From Brevundimonas sp. UBA6550 (GTDB lineage: Bacteria; Pseudomonadota; Alphaproteobacteria; Caulobacterales; Caulobacteraceae), in contig NZ_DJKE01000005.1 of NCBI RefSeq assembly GCF_002434505.1, positions 1 to 64,000 on the forward strand: DNA of 64,000 nucleotides. The letters are read 5' to 3'. The position numbers were made by a program, and so were the translations under genes. Positions 25,612 through 37,087 of the stretch are shown in pieces; within the stretch, counting starts at the first letter, position 1, and each line of letters opens with the position of its first letter. Under the pieces are notes generated by a model, which was given only the letters and a program-made list of their open reading frames with translations, searched no databases and was not told where the DNA came from.

Positions 25612-26727
25612 ATGCAAAATCTGCTTGCCCGCCTTGCCGCCTGCGCCGTCGCCGCCCTGACGGTCTCGGCCGGCCCGGCCCTGGCCCAGATGCAGTCGCG
25701 CATCAAGGACATCGCCGCCGTCGAGGGCGTGCGCGGCAACCAGCTGGTCGGCTACGGCATGGTGATGGGCCTGAACGGCACGGGTGATTCCCTTCGCAAC
25801 TGCCCCTTCACGCGCCAGTCGCTGGAAGGCATGACCGAGCGGTTGGGCGTCAATATTCGCGGCTCCAACGCCAACACCAAGAACATGGCCGCCGTCATGG
25901 TGACGGCCGACCTGCCCGCCTTCGCCACGCCGGGTTCACGCATCGACGTGTCGGTCGCCTCCATGTGCGACGCCAAAAGCCTGCTGGGCGGCTCGCTGGT
26001 CGTGACCAGCCTGCAGGGCGCCGATGGTCAGGTCTATGCGGTGGCGCAAGGGTCGGTGCAGACCGGCGCCGTCTCGGCCTCCGGCGCGTCGGGGTCTTCG
26101 GTCACGCGCGGGGTGCCGACCGCCGGCCGCATCGCCTCGGGCGCCCTGGTCGAACGCGAGACCGGCTTCCAGATGGCGAACATGAACGAGGTGCGGCTGA
26201 ACCTGCGCAACCCCGACTTCACCACCGCCCAGCGCGTCGCCGCCGTCGTCAACGCCGCCTATCCGGGCGCGGCCCTGGCCGAGAACGGCACGGTGGTCGC
26301 CCTGCGCGCGCCGGCCCAACTGGGCATGGCGGGCTTCATCAGCCGGATCGAAAACCTGCCGGTCAGCGTCGATACGCCGGCCAAGGTCATCATCGACGAG
26401 GTCAACGGCGTCATCGTCATGGGCGACGCGGTGCGCATCTCCCGCGTCGCCATCGCCCAGGGCAATCTGACCATATCGGTGGACGAACAGCCCATCGTCA
26501 GCCAGCCCGCCCCCTTCAGCCAGGGCCAGACCGCCGTCGTCCCCTCCAGCCAAGTCAACGTCGAAGAAGACCTGGGCACCCAGATGCGCCTGGTCGGCGG
26601 CGGGGCCAATCTGTCCACCCTGGTCAACGGCCTAAACGCGCTCGGCGTCAGCCCGCGCGACATGATCAGCATCCTGCAGGCCATCAAGGCCGCCGGCGCC
26701 CTGCAGGCCGACATCGAGGTGATGTGA
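25612..26727 (+). CDS. flgI: Flagellar P-ring protein FlgI
   Basis: 371 aa with signal peptide (AAALTVSAGPALAQ). FlgI forms the peptidoglycan ring of the flagellar basal body. Family motifs include SRIKDIAAVEGVRGNQLVGY, GLNGTGDS, NTKNMAAVMVTADLPAFA, and the C-terminal VNGLNALGVSPRDMISILQA. A GTG at 25597 would add five residues; ATG 25612 gives a better signal peptide. It starts the flgI-cheL-flbY unit, driven by the sigma-54 promoter just upstream. Confidence 0.95.
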   Translation: MQNLLARLAACAVAALTVSAGPALAQMQSRIKDIAAVEGVRGNQLVGYGMVMGLNGTGDSLRNCPFTRQSLEGMTERLGVNIRGSNANTKNMAAVMVTADLPAFATPGSRIDVSVASMCDAKSLLGGSLVVTSLQGADGQVYAVAQGSVQTGAVSASGASGSSVTRGVPTAGRIASGALVERETGFQMANMNEVRLNLRNPDFTTAQRVAAVVNAAYPGAALAENGTVVALRAPAQLGMAGFISRIENLPVSVDTPAKVIIDEVNGVIVMGDAVRISRVAIAQGNLTISVDEQPIVSQPAPFSQGQTAVVPSSQVNVEEDLGTQMRLVGGGANLSTLVNGLNALGVSPRDMISILQAIKAAGALQADIEVM

Positions 26728-26729
26728 GC

Positions 26730-27032
26730 ATGGCCGACCTGACCGTATCCGCCGACCTGCTGCGCCCGACCGCCGCCGCGCCGAGCGTCCCCAACCGCGA
26801 CAAGATCCAGGAAACCGCCAAAGCCTTCGAGGCCACCTTCATCTCCCAGATGCTGAAGCCGATGTTCGACGGCCTGTCGACCGACGGCCTGTTCGGCGGC
26901 GGCCAGGCCGAGGCGACCTGGCGCAGCTTCATGCTGGACGAAATGGCAAAGACCACCGTCGCATCGGGCGGCATCGGCCTGAGCGGGCCGGTGATGTCCG
27001 AAATGCTGAAGATGCAGGAGGGCCGGCGATGA
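26730..27032 (+). CDS. cheL: Rod-binding protein (CheL/FlgJ N-terminal-like)
   Basis: 100 aa. Matches the rod-binding domain (FlgJ N-terminal part) without the muramidase domain: IQETAKAFEATFISQMLKPM, then FGGGQAEATWRSFMLDEMAK and GIGLSGPVMSEML. In Caulobacter the corresponding gene after flgI is cheL. It starts three bases after the flgI stop and overlaps flbY by ATGA, so it is in the same operon. It probably assists rod assembly. Confidence 0.85.
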   Translation: MADLTVSADLLRPTAAAPSVPNRDKIQETAKAFEATFISQMLKPMFDGLSTDGLFGGGQAEATWRSFMLDEMAKTTVASGGIGLSGPVMSEMLKMQEGRR

Positions 27033-27466
27033 GCGACAGCGAACTGGCCCAGGCGCGCGTGCGCCAGCTGATCGTCCTGACCGAGCGGCTCACCGATCGG
27101 TTATCGGCCGAAACCCAGGCCTTTGCGGACCGCCGCCCTCAGGATGTCGCCGCCGGCCTGGCCGAGACCCAGGAGATGGCCAATCTGTATCGGCGCGACA
27201 CCGCCCATGTGAAGGCCAACCCCGCCCTGCTGCGCGACGCCCCGCTGGATGACCGCAAGGCGCTGGTCGAAGCCACGCGCGTCTTCAACACCGTGCTGAA
27301 CGCCCACGCCCGCGCCGTCGAGGCGGCCCGCCAGATCTCCGAAGGCCTGGTCCGCACCATCGCCGCAGAGGTCACCGCCGCCCGCACCCCGGCCAGCGCC
27401 TACGCCGCCGATGGCCGCGCGGCCCTGGGCGACGGGCGCGCCGTCGCTTTCAACCGCATGGCCTGA
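27029..27466 (+). CDS. flbY: Flagellar protein FlbY
   Basis: 145 aa, mostly helical and soluble (LIVLTERLTDRLSAETQAFA, ARVFNTVLNAHARAVEAARQISEGLVRTIAAE). It resembles FlbY, a flagellar protein next to flgI-cheL in Caulobacter; the fold is like a FlgN-type chaperone. It overlaps cheL by four bases. Its exact role is not established from sequence. Confidence 0.78.
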   Translation: MSDSELAQARVRQLIVLTERLTDRLSAETQAFADRRPQDVAAGLAETQEMANLYRRDTAHVKANPALLRDAPLDDRKALVEATRVFNTVLNAHARAVEAARQISEGLVRTIAAEVTAARTPASAYAADGRAALGDGRAVAFNRMA

Positions 27467-27512
27467 TCGGCCATTGCCGATTTTTTAAGCGCATGCATGC
27501 CAGCATGGCCTC

Positions 27513-29090
27513 ATGACGCTGACGACCCGTCTTCTTGGCCTGGCCTTCGCATCCGCCGACACCCTGGTCGAGGTGGACCCGAAGGGCGTCGTCGCCTTCG
27601 CCATCGGCGCGGGCGCGACAGCGGGCGAGGACGCCGGCGCGACCTGGACAGGGCGGCCGCTTGCGGACCTGCTGCACGACGGGGTGGCGACTCTGGCGAC
27701 CTTGCAGGGGATGAAGGCGGGCGTGCGCATTCCCCCCACCTCCATCCTGGTTTCGGCGGGTCCCGACCGGGTGCGGCGCGCGACCTTCCGCGCCTTCGTC
27801 CTGCCCCAGATGGCGCCGGCCGTCTCCTGCGCCATTTCCTACGACGGGCCTGCCTTCGCCATCGCCGGTCTTGAAAGCCCGCCCCTGATGGACCCGGACG
27901 CCTTCCTGGCCGATGCGGGCCGCGTGCTGGAGTCCAGCCCCGACCTGGCCCTGTCTTTCCTGGACATCAAGGGGATGGAGGATGTGGGCGACGACGTGGC
28001 CGACCGCCTGAACCGCAGGATCGAGGCCACCCTGCAATCGGCCGCGGTCCAGGGATCGGGCGCGGCGCAACTGACCAGCGTGCGATTCGCCCTGCTGCGC
28101 CCCGCCAACGACCGCCGCGACATCGCCGCCGAAATCGTCGAGGCCGGCCGCGCCGAAGGGCTGTCCTTAGGCGCCGAGGCGTTCAACTCGCCCGTGCCGC
28201 CCGGTTCGGATTCCCTTTGCGTGCTGCGCGCCATGCGTTTCGCCATCGAGGGCTGCCTGAAAGGCGATGGCCTAGCCAATCCGCAGATCGCCTTTGCGGA
28301 TTCCCTGAAACGCACCTTCCGCGATGCGGAGACCTTCCGCAGCGTGGTCAAGTCACGCGAGTTCCAGGTCCACTATCAGCCCATCGTCCATCTGGATTCG
28401 CGCGCGGTCCATCATTTCGAGGCCCTGGCGCGGTTCAACGGCAACAACGGTCCCGCCGACGCCATCCGCATGGCCGAGGAGCTGGACCTGATCGAATCCT
28501 TCGACCTGGCCGTGGCGGAGAAGGTGCTGAAACGCATGCGCCAACCCGGCGCCGGCCTGCTGAAGATGGCGATCAACGTCTCGGGCGCCTCGCTTGGCGA
28601 CGACACCTATGTCGAACAGTTGCTGCGCATGACCGCCGGCGCGCCGGAAGAGCGGCGTCGCCTGATCGTGGAAGTCACCGAAACCTCGGCTGTCGCCGAC
28701 ATCGAGGCCGCCAATCGCCGCCTGACCGGGCTGCGCGAAGCCGGCATCAAGATCTGCATCGACGATTTCGGCGCCGGGGCCGCCGCCTTCGACTATCTGC
28801 GCAAGCTGTCGGTGGATGCGGTCAAGATCGACGGCGCCATCGTGCGCGACATCCAGACCGAAGATCGGTCCAAGACCCTGCTGCACACCATCGTCGAGAT
28901 GTGCCGCTCGATGAAGCTGGAAACCATCGGCGAAATGATCGAGACCGATGCGGTCGCGGCCGAGTTGAAATCGGCCGGCGTGGATTACGGCCAAGGCTGG
29001 CTGTTCGGCCGCGCTGAGGCCGAGCCACGCACCCAACTGTCTGCGCCGACCATGGTTCGGCGCCGCGGCACCGTCGAAGCCTGGGGCTGA
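27513..29090 (+). CDS. EAL-domain protein, likely c-di-GMP phosphodiesterase
   Basis: 525 aa. A C-terminal EAL domain from about residue 270 keeps all the residues associated with activity: Glu303 in EALAR, Asn355 in AINVSG, Glu387 in VEVTET, Asp417-Asp418 in IDDFGAG, Lys438 in VKIDG, Glu474 and Gln494 in YGQGWLFG. The N-terminal 260 residues look PAS/degenerate-GGDEF-like, without a recognisable GGDEF motif or membrane segment. It sits 46 bases after flbY, so it could belong to or be influenced by the flagellar operon. Hydrolysis of c-di-GMP is inferred from the retained motif, not proven. Confidence 0.85.
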   Translation: MTLTTRLLGLAFASADTLVEVDPKGVVAFAIGAGATAGEDAGATWTGRPLADLLHDGVATLATLQGMKAGVRIPPTSILVSAGPDRVRRATFRAFVLPQMAPAVSCAISYDGPAFAIAGLESPPLMDPDAFLADAGRVLESSPDLALSFLDIKGMEDVGDDVADRLNRRIEATLQSAAVQGSGAAQLTSVRFALLRPANDRRDIAAEIVEAGRAEGLSLGAEAFNSPVPPGSDSLCVLRAMRFAIEGCLKGDGLANPQIAFADSLKRTFRDAETFRSVVKSREFQVHYQPIVHLDSRAVHHFEALARFNGNNGPADAIRMAEELDLIESFDLAVAEKVLKRMRQPGAGLLKMAINVSGASLGDDTYVEQLLRMTAGAPEERRRLIVEVTETSAVADIEAANRRLTGLREAGIKICIDDFGAGAAAFDYLRKLSVDAVKIDGAIVRDIQTEDRSKTLLHTIVEMCRSMKLETIGEMIETDAVAAELKSAGVDYGQGWLFGRAEAEPRTQLSAPTMVRRRGTVEAWG

Positions 29091-29099
29091 CGCGCCGGC

Positions 29100-30710
29100 C
29101 TAGAGGCCGATCGTCCGGTCGATGTTCAGCGCAGCCAGAAAGTCTGCGTCATGGCTGACAACCAGCATGGCGCCGTCATAGGCGTTCAGCGCCTCCTCCA
29201 CCGCTGCGATGGAGTTCAGATCCAGATGGTTCGTCGGCTCGTCCAGCACCAGCAGTTGCGGCGGCGCAGCGCCGGTCAGCACACAGGCCAGCGCCGCCCT
29301 CAGCCGCTCGCCGCCCGACAGATTGGCGACGTGGCGATGCGCGGCCGTGTTGCGAAACAGAAAGCGCGCCAGGGCGGCGTGGGCGTCGTTGTCCGACCCG
29401 CCGGGGTTCAGCCGCCGCCACGCCTCGACCAGGGTCTCGTCCGGCCGCAGCAGGGCCGCCTCCTGGTCCAGCATGACCGCGCGAACAGGCCGTTCGACCG
29501 AACCCTCGGTCGGTTCAAGATCGCCCACGATCAGCCGCAGCAAGGTCGTCTTGCCCGATCCGTTGGCCCCGGTGATCGCCACACGCTCCGGCCCGCCGAT
29601 CCTCAGGTCGATCGGCCCCACGATCCGTTTGCCCTGCGACGTCGCCCAAACCGCCTGCTCCAGCGCCAGCACCGTCCGCCCCGCCGCCAGCCTGCTCGGG
29701 GGCATCGGGATCGACAGCGTGCGCGTCCGCTCCACCCGCTCCCGCGCCGCCCTCAAGGCGACCTGCGCCTCCTCGGCCTGACGGGTCGCCAGCAGTCGGT
29801 CGCGCCCGCCGCTGTTCTCGGCCCGCTCGGCTCGCGCGCCGAGCAGGATTCTGGGCATGTCGCCCCTGGCCGCCTTGCGCCGCCCCGCCGCGTCGCGTCT
29901 CGCCTTGGCTTCGGCCCCCCTCTGCGCCTCCGCCCCGACGCGCGCAATGTCGCGTTCAGCCGCCTCCAGCCCTCGGGCCGCAGCCTCTCGCTCGGCCGCC
30001 TTGCGCCCGACATAGAGGTCGTAACCGCCGCCGTAGCTGGCGACGCCGAGGCTCGACACCTCCAGAATGCGGTCCATCCGACGCAGCAGGTCACGATCAT
30101 GGCTGACCACCACGACCCCGCCGTCCCAGCGTCCAATCACATCGGCGACAAGCGCCCTCGCCTGCCGATCCAAATGGTTGGTCGGCTCATCCAGCAGGAT
30201 CAAGTCGGGCCGAGCCAACATCAGGCCCGCCAATCGCAGCCTCGTCTGCTCGCCCCCGCTAAGGTCCGCCGTGAAACGGTCCAGCGGCAGGCCCGCCAAC
30301 CCCACGGCGCCGAGCGCCTCGCCTGCGCGTGTTTCCAACGTCCAGTCTGCATCCGCCAGATCGCGCTCGCTCGCCTCACCGGCCAGGATGCGCGCAACGA
30401 CCGCCATGGGCTGGTCGACGCCCAGTGTCTGGACAACCGTTTCACCGGGCGAGGGATCGTGTCGCTGGTGCAGGACCCCGACCGTGCCGCAACGCGAAAC
30501 AACCCCCTCCACCGGCGCAGCCTCGCCCGTGATCAGGCGCAACAGCGTGCTCTTGCCGGCGCCATTGCGACCGACGACGCCGGTGCGCTCCGACCCGAAC
30601 GTCAGGCTCAGATTGTCGAAGAGTGCGGCGCCCTCAGGCGTCCGTACGGCGACCTTGTCGAACGTCGCGAACGCGGACGGCGACCCGCTTGGGTTTTGGC
30701 GAATTGGCAT
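29100..30710 (-). CDS. ABC-F family ATPase
   Basis: 536 aa, two ATPase domains and no membrane domain, typical of ABC-F translation factors acting on the ribosome. Walker A motifs GRNGAGKST and GANGSGKTT, signature sequences LSGGEQTRLRL and LSGGERLRAAL, Walker B LILLDEPTNHLD and LLVLDEPTNHLD, with the Arg/Ala/Glu-rich interdomain linker (about residues 240-335). It could be a housekeeping factor or provide ribosome protection; the subtype is not resolved. A small overlapping reading frame lies just upstream (30634-30768). Confidence 0.9.
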   Translation of the reverse strand: MPIRQNPSGSPSAFATFDKVAVRTPEGAALFDNLSLTFGSERTGVVGRNGAGKSTLLRLITGEAAPVEGVVSRCGTVGVLHQRHDPSPGETVVQTLGVDQPMAVVARILAGEASERDLADADWTLETRAGEALGAVGLAGLPLDRFTADLSGGEQTRLRLAGLMLARPDLILLDEPTNHLDRQARALVADVIGRWDGGVVVVSHDRDLLRRMDRILEVSSLGVASYGGGYDLYVGRKAAEREAAARGLEAAERDIARVGAEAQRGAEAKARRDAAGRRKAARGDMPRILLGARAERAENSGGRDRLLATRQAEEAQVALRAARERVERTRTLSIPMPPSRLAAGRTVLALEQAVWATSQGKRIVGPIDLRIGGPERVAITGANGSGKTTLLRLIVGDLEPTEGSVERPVRAVMLDQEAALLRPDETLVEAWRRLNPGGSDNDAHAALARFLFRNTAAHRHVANLSGGERLRAALACVLTGAAPPQLLVLDEPTNHLDLNSIAAVEEALNAYDGAMLVVSHDADFLAALNIDRTIGL

Positions 30711-30768
30711 GAAGGATCACGAGCAGCATGGCGGACAGGGCAGAACCGGTTGCCAGTGCGATGATCAT
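30634..30768 (-). CDS. Possible small membrane/leader peptide overlapping the ABC-F start
   Basis: 44 codons, with a hydrophobic N-terminus (MIIALATGSALSAMLLVI) then a basic tail (PKPKRVAVRVRD). It has an AGAAGG ribosome site about ten bases upstream and overlaps the first ~77 bases of the ABC-F gene in another frame. Leader peptides upstream of ABC-F genes are known as attenuation controls, but this could be chance. Expression is unproven. Confidence 0.25.
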   Translation of the reverse strand: MIIALATGSALSAMLLVILHANSPKPKRVAVRVRDVRQGRRTDA

Positions 30769-30879
30769 GGTCTTCAGGCCTTCTGCAAAAACGCTTCAGA
30801 ACACGGAGGATGGGTCCAGATCGCGCGATGCGCAAGCCCGACCACGAACACGGCCGCGTGAGCCGGGGCGGAACGTCCA

Positions 30880-31410
30880 ATGGCCAGGCCCGATCCGACG
30901 CCCTATCTGATCTTGATGCCCAGTCCGTTCCGCATCGACGATCCCGCCGGGGCCGAAGCCCGCCGCGCGGCTGCCGTCCAGCTTCTGCGCGACGAGACCG
31001 GCATAGACGAGGCCATGATCGGCGCCCTGGTCGAGGAGTTCTACGCCCGCGTTCGCGACGACCGCCTGATCGGCCCCATCTTCGCCGCCCGCATCACGGA
31101 CTGGGGACCGCACTTGGCGCAGATGAAGCTGTTCTGGTCTTCGGTGGCCCTGTCGACCGGCGTCTATCAGGGGCGGCCCATGCCCAAACATCTGCCCCTG
31201 CCCATCGACGCCCGCCACTTCGACCGCTGGCTGGAACTGTTCGTGGAGACGGCGCAGACTCTATGCCCGCCGGTCGCCGCCGCCCATTTCGTCGAACGCG
31301 CCCGCCGCATCGCCGAGAGCCTGGAACTGGGCGTCGCCACCGCCAGCGGCGTGATTCTGGCCAAGGGCGAGCGGTTCATTCGCAAGTCCGAAGCCTGGAC
31401 GCCGGAATAG
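30880..31410 (+). CDS. Group III truncated hemoglobin
   Basis: 176 aa. Two-over-two truncated globin fold: LVEEFYARVRDDRLIGPIF, LKLFWSS-like QMKLFWSSVALSTGVYQGRPM, and PIDARHFDRWLELFVETAQT with the proximal His region. Binds heme and O2/NO in family members. The C-terminal extension after about residue 145 (ELGVATASGVILAKGERFIRK) is somewhat longer than usual. Start 30880 has a GGCGGAAC upstream; ATG 30916 is an alternative. It is single-gene, upstream of uvrA, with the LexA box between them. Confidence 0.82.
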   Translation: MARPDPTPYLILMPSPFRIDDPAGAEARRAAAVQLLRDETGIDEAMIGALVEEFYARVRDDRLIGPIFAARITDWGPHLAQMKLFWSSVALSTGVYQGRPMPKHLPLPIDARHFDRWLELFVETAQTLCPPVAAAHFVERARRIAESLELGVATASGVILAKGERFIRKSEAWTPE

Positions 31411-31420
31411 ACCTGGCAAT

Positions 31421-31435
31421 GTTCTCACATTGTTC
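31421..31435 (+). promoter_or_regulatory. LexA (SOS) box of uvrA
   Basis: GTTCTCACATTGTTC: the exact GTTC-N7-GTTC direct repeat of alphaproteobacterial LexA, 80 bases upstream of the uvrA ATG. It is only ten bases after the truncated hemoglobin stop, so it should control uvrA. Confidence 0.85.
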
Positions 31436-31514
31436 TTGCTGAAATGTGCGAATTGATCCCCATATAGCGTCGTCGCGCCGGAGCCGTCCGGCCCTCCCCG
31501 CGTTCCCGGAATCC

Positions 31515-34457
<2,943 letters not shown>

Positions 34458-34467
34458 TGCGATCAGG

Positions 34468-34500
34468 CCGTCATCCTGGCCGTCGCGGCGAGGATGACGG
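34468..34500. terminator. Bidirectional terminator-like hairpin
   Basis: A 10-bp perfect stem CCGTCATCCT/AGGATGACGG with a 13-base loop, between uvrA and the convergent membrane protein gene. Stems of this CGTCATCC type recur as intergenic palindromes in alphaproteobacteria, so it may also be a dispersed repeat; only this one copy was noticed here. Confidence 0.5.
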
Positions 34501-34506
34501 TCGGGA

Positions 34507-35397
34507 TCACCGCCCCTTCAAGGTGCGAATGCCCTGCCAGGCGGCCGAGAACGGCGCGTAGAGGACGGCCAACTGCAAGGCCGACAGGAAGGCGTTGACG
34601 ATTGAGGACAGCAGCAGCGCCGGCCAGGCGTTGGCCAGAACCTGACCCAACCCCATGTCCGCATAGCGCGACAGGCTCTGCACCCCGCCGGTCAAGAGAT
34701 CGGCCGCCGCCCCGATGATCATGCCCAGGATGCTGACGATCAGCGACATGATGACGGCGATCACCGCCATGCCCAGCAACGCCCAGAAATGCCCTTTCGT
34801 CGCCGAGAAGGATTCCAGGATCATGATCTTGTGACGATCCACCGTCATCGGCACGGCCAGGCTGAACTTGACCGCCAGCCAGACGACTAAGGCGAAGGCG
34901 GCGAAGATCAGCAGCACGCCGACCAGGATCAGCAGCGGTTGGCCCGAGGCGGCGCCGAAGCCGATCGCGGCGCCGACCAAACTCATGGCCACGCCGGACG
35001 CCAGCCCGACAATCACGGTGATGGCCAGGGTGACGACCAGGACCCGCACCTCGTCCATGCCGAGCCGCAGATAGCCCCAGCGCGACTCCTCGGGTCGCAG
35101 CACCGACCGCGCCACCGCCGCGCTCAGGACCGTTCCGATGACGATGCCCAGGGGCGCGGCCAGGAAGAAGGCGCTGGAGTAGATCGGAACCAGAGCCTGA
35201 AAATCGGCCATGGACGGATTGGACGACTGCTCCAAGGCTTCGCCGGCGGCCATCAAGGCCGCCCATTTGTCCGCGCCAAAGCCGAACATGACCACATAGA
35301 GCAGCAGATAGGTCAGGCCCCAGGCCAGGGCGACGACCGGATGACGGCGGACGACCCGGAAGCCTTCGAAGGCCGCGTCGGTGGCGGAAAAACTCAT
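34507..35397 (-). CDS. Hypothetical polytopic membrane protein
   Basis: 296 aa with about six hydrophobic helices (e.g. YLLLYVVMFGFG, FFLAAPLGIVIGTVLSAAV, LVVTLAITVIVGLASGVAM, ILVGVLLIFAAFALVVW). I do not recognise a family. It starts with a soluble helix (MSFSATDAAFEGFRVVRRHP) typical of DUF-type membrane proteins in Caulobacterales. It lies beside the Mla-like lipid transport operon on the same strand, separated by 80 bases from the lipoprotein gene, so a role in the envelope is possible but unproven. Confidence 0.7.
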   Translation of the reverse strand: MSFSATDAAFEGFRVVRRHPVVALAWGLTYLLLYVVMFGFGADKWAALMAAGEALEQSSNPSMADFQALVPIYSSAFFLAAPLGIVIGTVLSAAVARSVLRPEESRWGYLRLGMDEVRVLVVTLAITVIVGLASGVAMSLVGAAIGFGAASGQPLLILVGVLLIFAAFALVVWLAVKFSLAVPMTVDRHKIMILESFSATKGHFWALLGMAVIAVIMSLIVSILGMIIGAAADLLTGGVQSLSRYADMGLGQVLANAWPALLLSSIVNAFLSALQLAVLYAPFSAAWQGIRTLKGR

Positions 35398-35477
35398 GAC
35401 AACTCCGGGTGCAGATTCGCCGTCAGCCTAGCGCATCCGCGAACCGGCGTCCCCTGGTCTGCGGGAGCCGGCCCGCG

Positions 35478-36140
35478 TCACCGTCCCGACTGAATGGTCC
35501 AGTCCGCGATCTGGGTGTTGATGTCGCGCGTGGCGGTGTCGAAGGCGGCGACGATGGCGGAGACGCGGTTCTCGCTGGCCGGCTGGGCGACGGTGAAGAC
35601 CCGTTCGACCGAACGCCCCTGCTCCGGCCGGATGGCCGCGCCGCCAGCCTGACGCTCGGGCGTCGAGCGCAGTTGGGCGCGGGCGGTGATGACCACATCC
35701 GGCGCCGCGCCCGGCGCGGCGTAGCGCGCTTCGAACGTCGTCACCGTGACCTGAAGCACCAACGGGGGCGTGCCGGGCTCGCGCCGGCCCAGCACGCGGA
35801 TGCGGTCGGCGCGGTTGGCGAAGGCGGCCTTCAAACTGTCGTCGAACAGGGTCGAGGCGGGCGAGACCCAACGCGCCCCGCCGATATAGGCGGTTTCCAA
35901 CCCCGTGACGCCCAGGATGCGGTCGTCGCCGGCCGCTTCCGGGAACTCGATCCGACGGATGGAGACGGTCAGGGGCGCGGGCGCGTCGCCGATGGCGGAC
36001 GGCGCCTCCATCGGCAGGCCGAAGCGATAGTTCTGCACCGGATCCGGCGTGGACAGCAGCGAACACCCGCCCAGCGCCGCCAGGACGGCGACGCCTGCCG
36101 CCAGGCGGAAACCGGAACGAACGACGGGACGGTTGATCAC
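35478..36140 (-). CDS. ABC-type transport auxiliary lipoprotein (PqiC/LetC-like)
   Basis: 220 aa. Lipobox LGGCS (Cys26) after a classical signal, then an ABC-type transport auxiliary lipoprotein fold (PQNYRF-like PVQNYRFGLPM, ITARAQLRSTPERQ, SAIVAAFDTATRDINTQIAD). It partners with MCE (MlaD-type) proteins in lipid trafficking between membranes. The start overlaps the end of the MlaD gene, so the operon is permease-ATPase-MCE-lipoprotein. It is the outer-membrane-side component by family analogy. Confidence 0.82.
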   Translation of the reverse strand: MINRPVVRSGFRLAAGVAVLAALGGCSLLSTPDPVQNYRFGLPMEAPSAIGDAPAPLTVSIRRIEFPEAAGDDRILGVTGLETAYIGGARWVSPASTLFDDSLKAAFANRADRIRVLGRREPGTPPLVLQVTVTTFEARYAAPGAAPDVVITARAQLRSTPERQAGGAAIRPEQGRSVERVFTVAQPASENRVSAIVAAFDTATRDINTQIADWTIQSGR

Positions 36141-37075
36141 GGCTGAACCTCCAGCTCTTTGGATTGGGGACGCCCGATGAAGTCGCGCGGGCTGGCGCGG
36201 ACCTGATCGATCAGGGACTGAAGCGAGCGGGTCGCCTCCTGCAATTCCTCGATCGTGCCGGTCAGCTGCGGCAGGCTGGACGTGGCGAAGTCGCCCAAGG
36301 GTCGCTCCAACCCGCTGATCGAGCGGTTGGCCGAGGCGATGGCCGTGCGCGCCTCCGCCGTGGCGGCGTTGATGTTGGCGATGGCCTGGCGGCCGTCGGT
36401 GTTGATGATCTGGCGCGTATCGACGGCCAGGCCCTGATATTCCTTCACAGCGGCGTTGGCGTTGGTCACGGCCTCTTCCAACTGCTGGAAGATGGCCTTG
36501 CGCGCTTCAAGCTCGGTCGTCAGGGCCTCGACGTTCTTCACGCTGGTGGAGAAGCTGCGGATGTTGTCGTCGGACATGACGCGGTTGATGCGGTTCAGGG
36601 CGTCCACCGTCTGGGCCAGCACGGTTCCCGATCCGCTGAGCAGTTCGGCGATGGGCGACGGCTGGCTCTGCAGCACCGGCACGACATTGTCGGGATACTG
36701 GTCCTTCAGCAGGGCGCTGTTGGGCGAGCCGGCGGTGATCTGGATGTAGTTCAGGCCGGTGATGCCCTGCGGCTCCAACTGGGCGCGAGAGGTGACGCGG
36801 ACCGGGGTGGTGCCGTCCACGCGGACGCGGGCGATGACCTGATCACCGCGCTTGGTGTCGATGTTCAGGTCCGTCACCTCGCCAACGCGAATGCCGTTGA
36901 AGTGGACCTCGCCGCCCTCAGACAGACCGTTCACCGGGCCGTAGAAGACGATGTCGTACAGGTCGTAGTCGCGGTTGAACTGCAGCCGGGCCAGCCAGAT
37001 GGTGAACACCGCCAGCGCCGCCAGAAGGCAGACGGTGGCGATCCCAACGGCGGCGTAATGTGCGTCTCGTTCCAT
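36137..37075 (-). CDS. MlaD-family MCE lipid transport protein
   Basis: 312 aa. N-terminal signal-anchor helix (VGIATVCLLAALAVFTIWL), then the MCE domain (DIVFYGPVNGLSEGGEVHFN, GIRVGEVTDLNI, ITGLNYIQITAGSP), followed by a long helical coiled coil (KNVEALTTELEARKAIFQQL and RTAIASANRSISGLERP), a layout common for alphaproteobacterial MCE proteins. It binds lipids in the periplasm and works with the MlaE/MlaF homologues encoded upstream. 12 bases separate it from the ATPase gene. Confidence 0.9.
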   Translation of the reverse strand: MERDAHYAAVGIATVCLLAALAVFTIWLARLQFNRDYDLYDIVFYGPVNGLSEGGEVHFNGIRVGEVTDLNIDTKRGDQVIARVRVDGTTPVRVTSRAQLEPQGITGLNYIQITAGSPNSALLKDQYPDNVVPVLQSQPSPIAELLSGSGTVLAQTVDALNRINRVMSDDNIRSFSTSVKNVEALTTELEARKAIFQQLEEAVTNANAAVKEYQGLAVDTRQIINTDGRQAIANINAATAEARTAIASANRSISGLERPLGDFATSSLPQLTGTIEELQEATRSLQSLIDQVRASPRDFIGRPQSKELEVQP

Positions 37076-37087
37076 GCTCGGCTCTCC

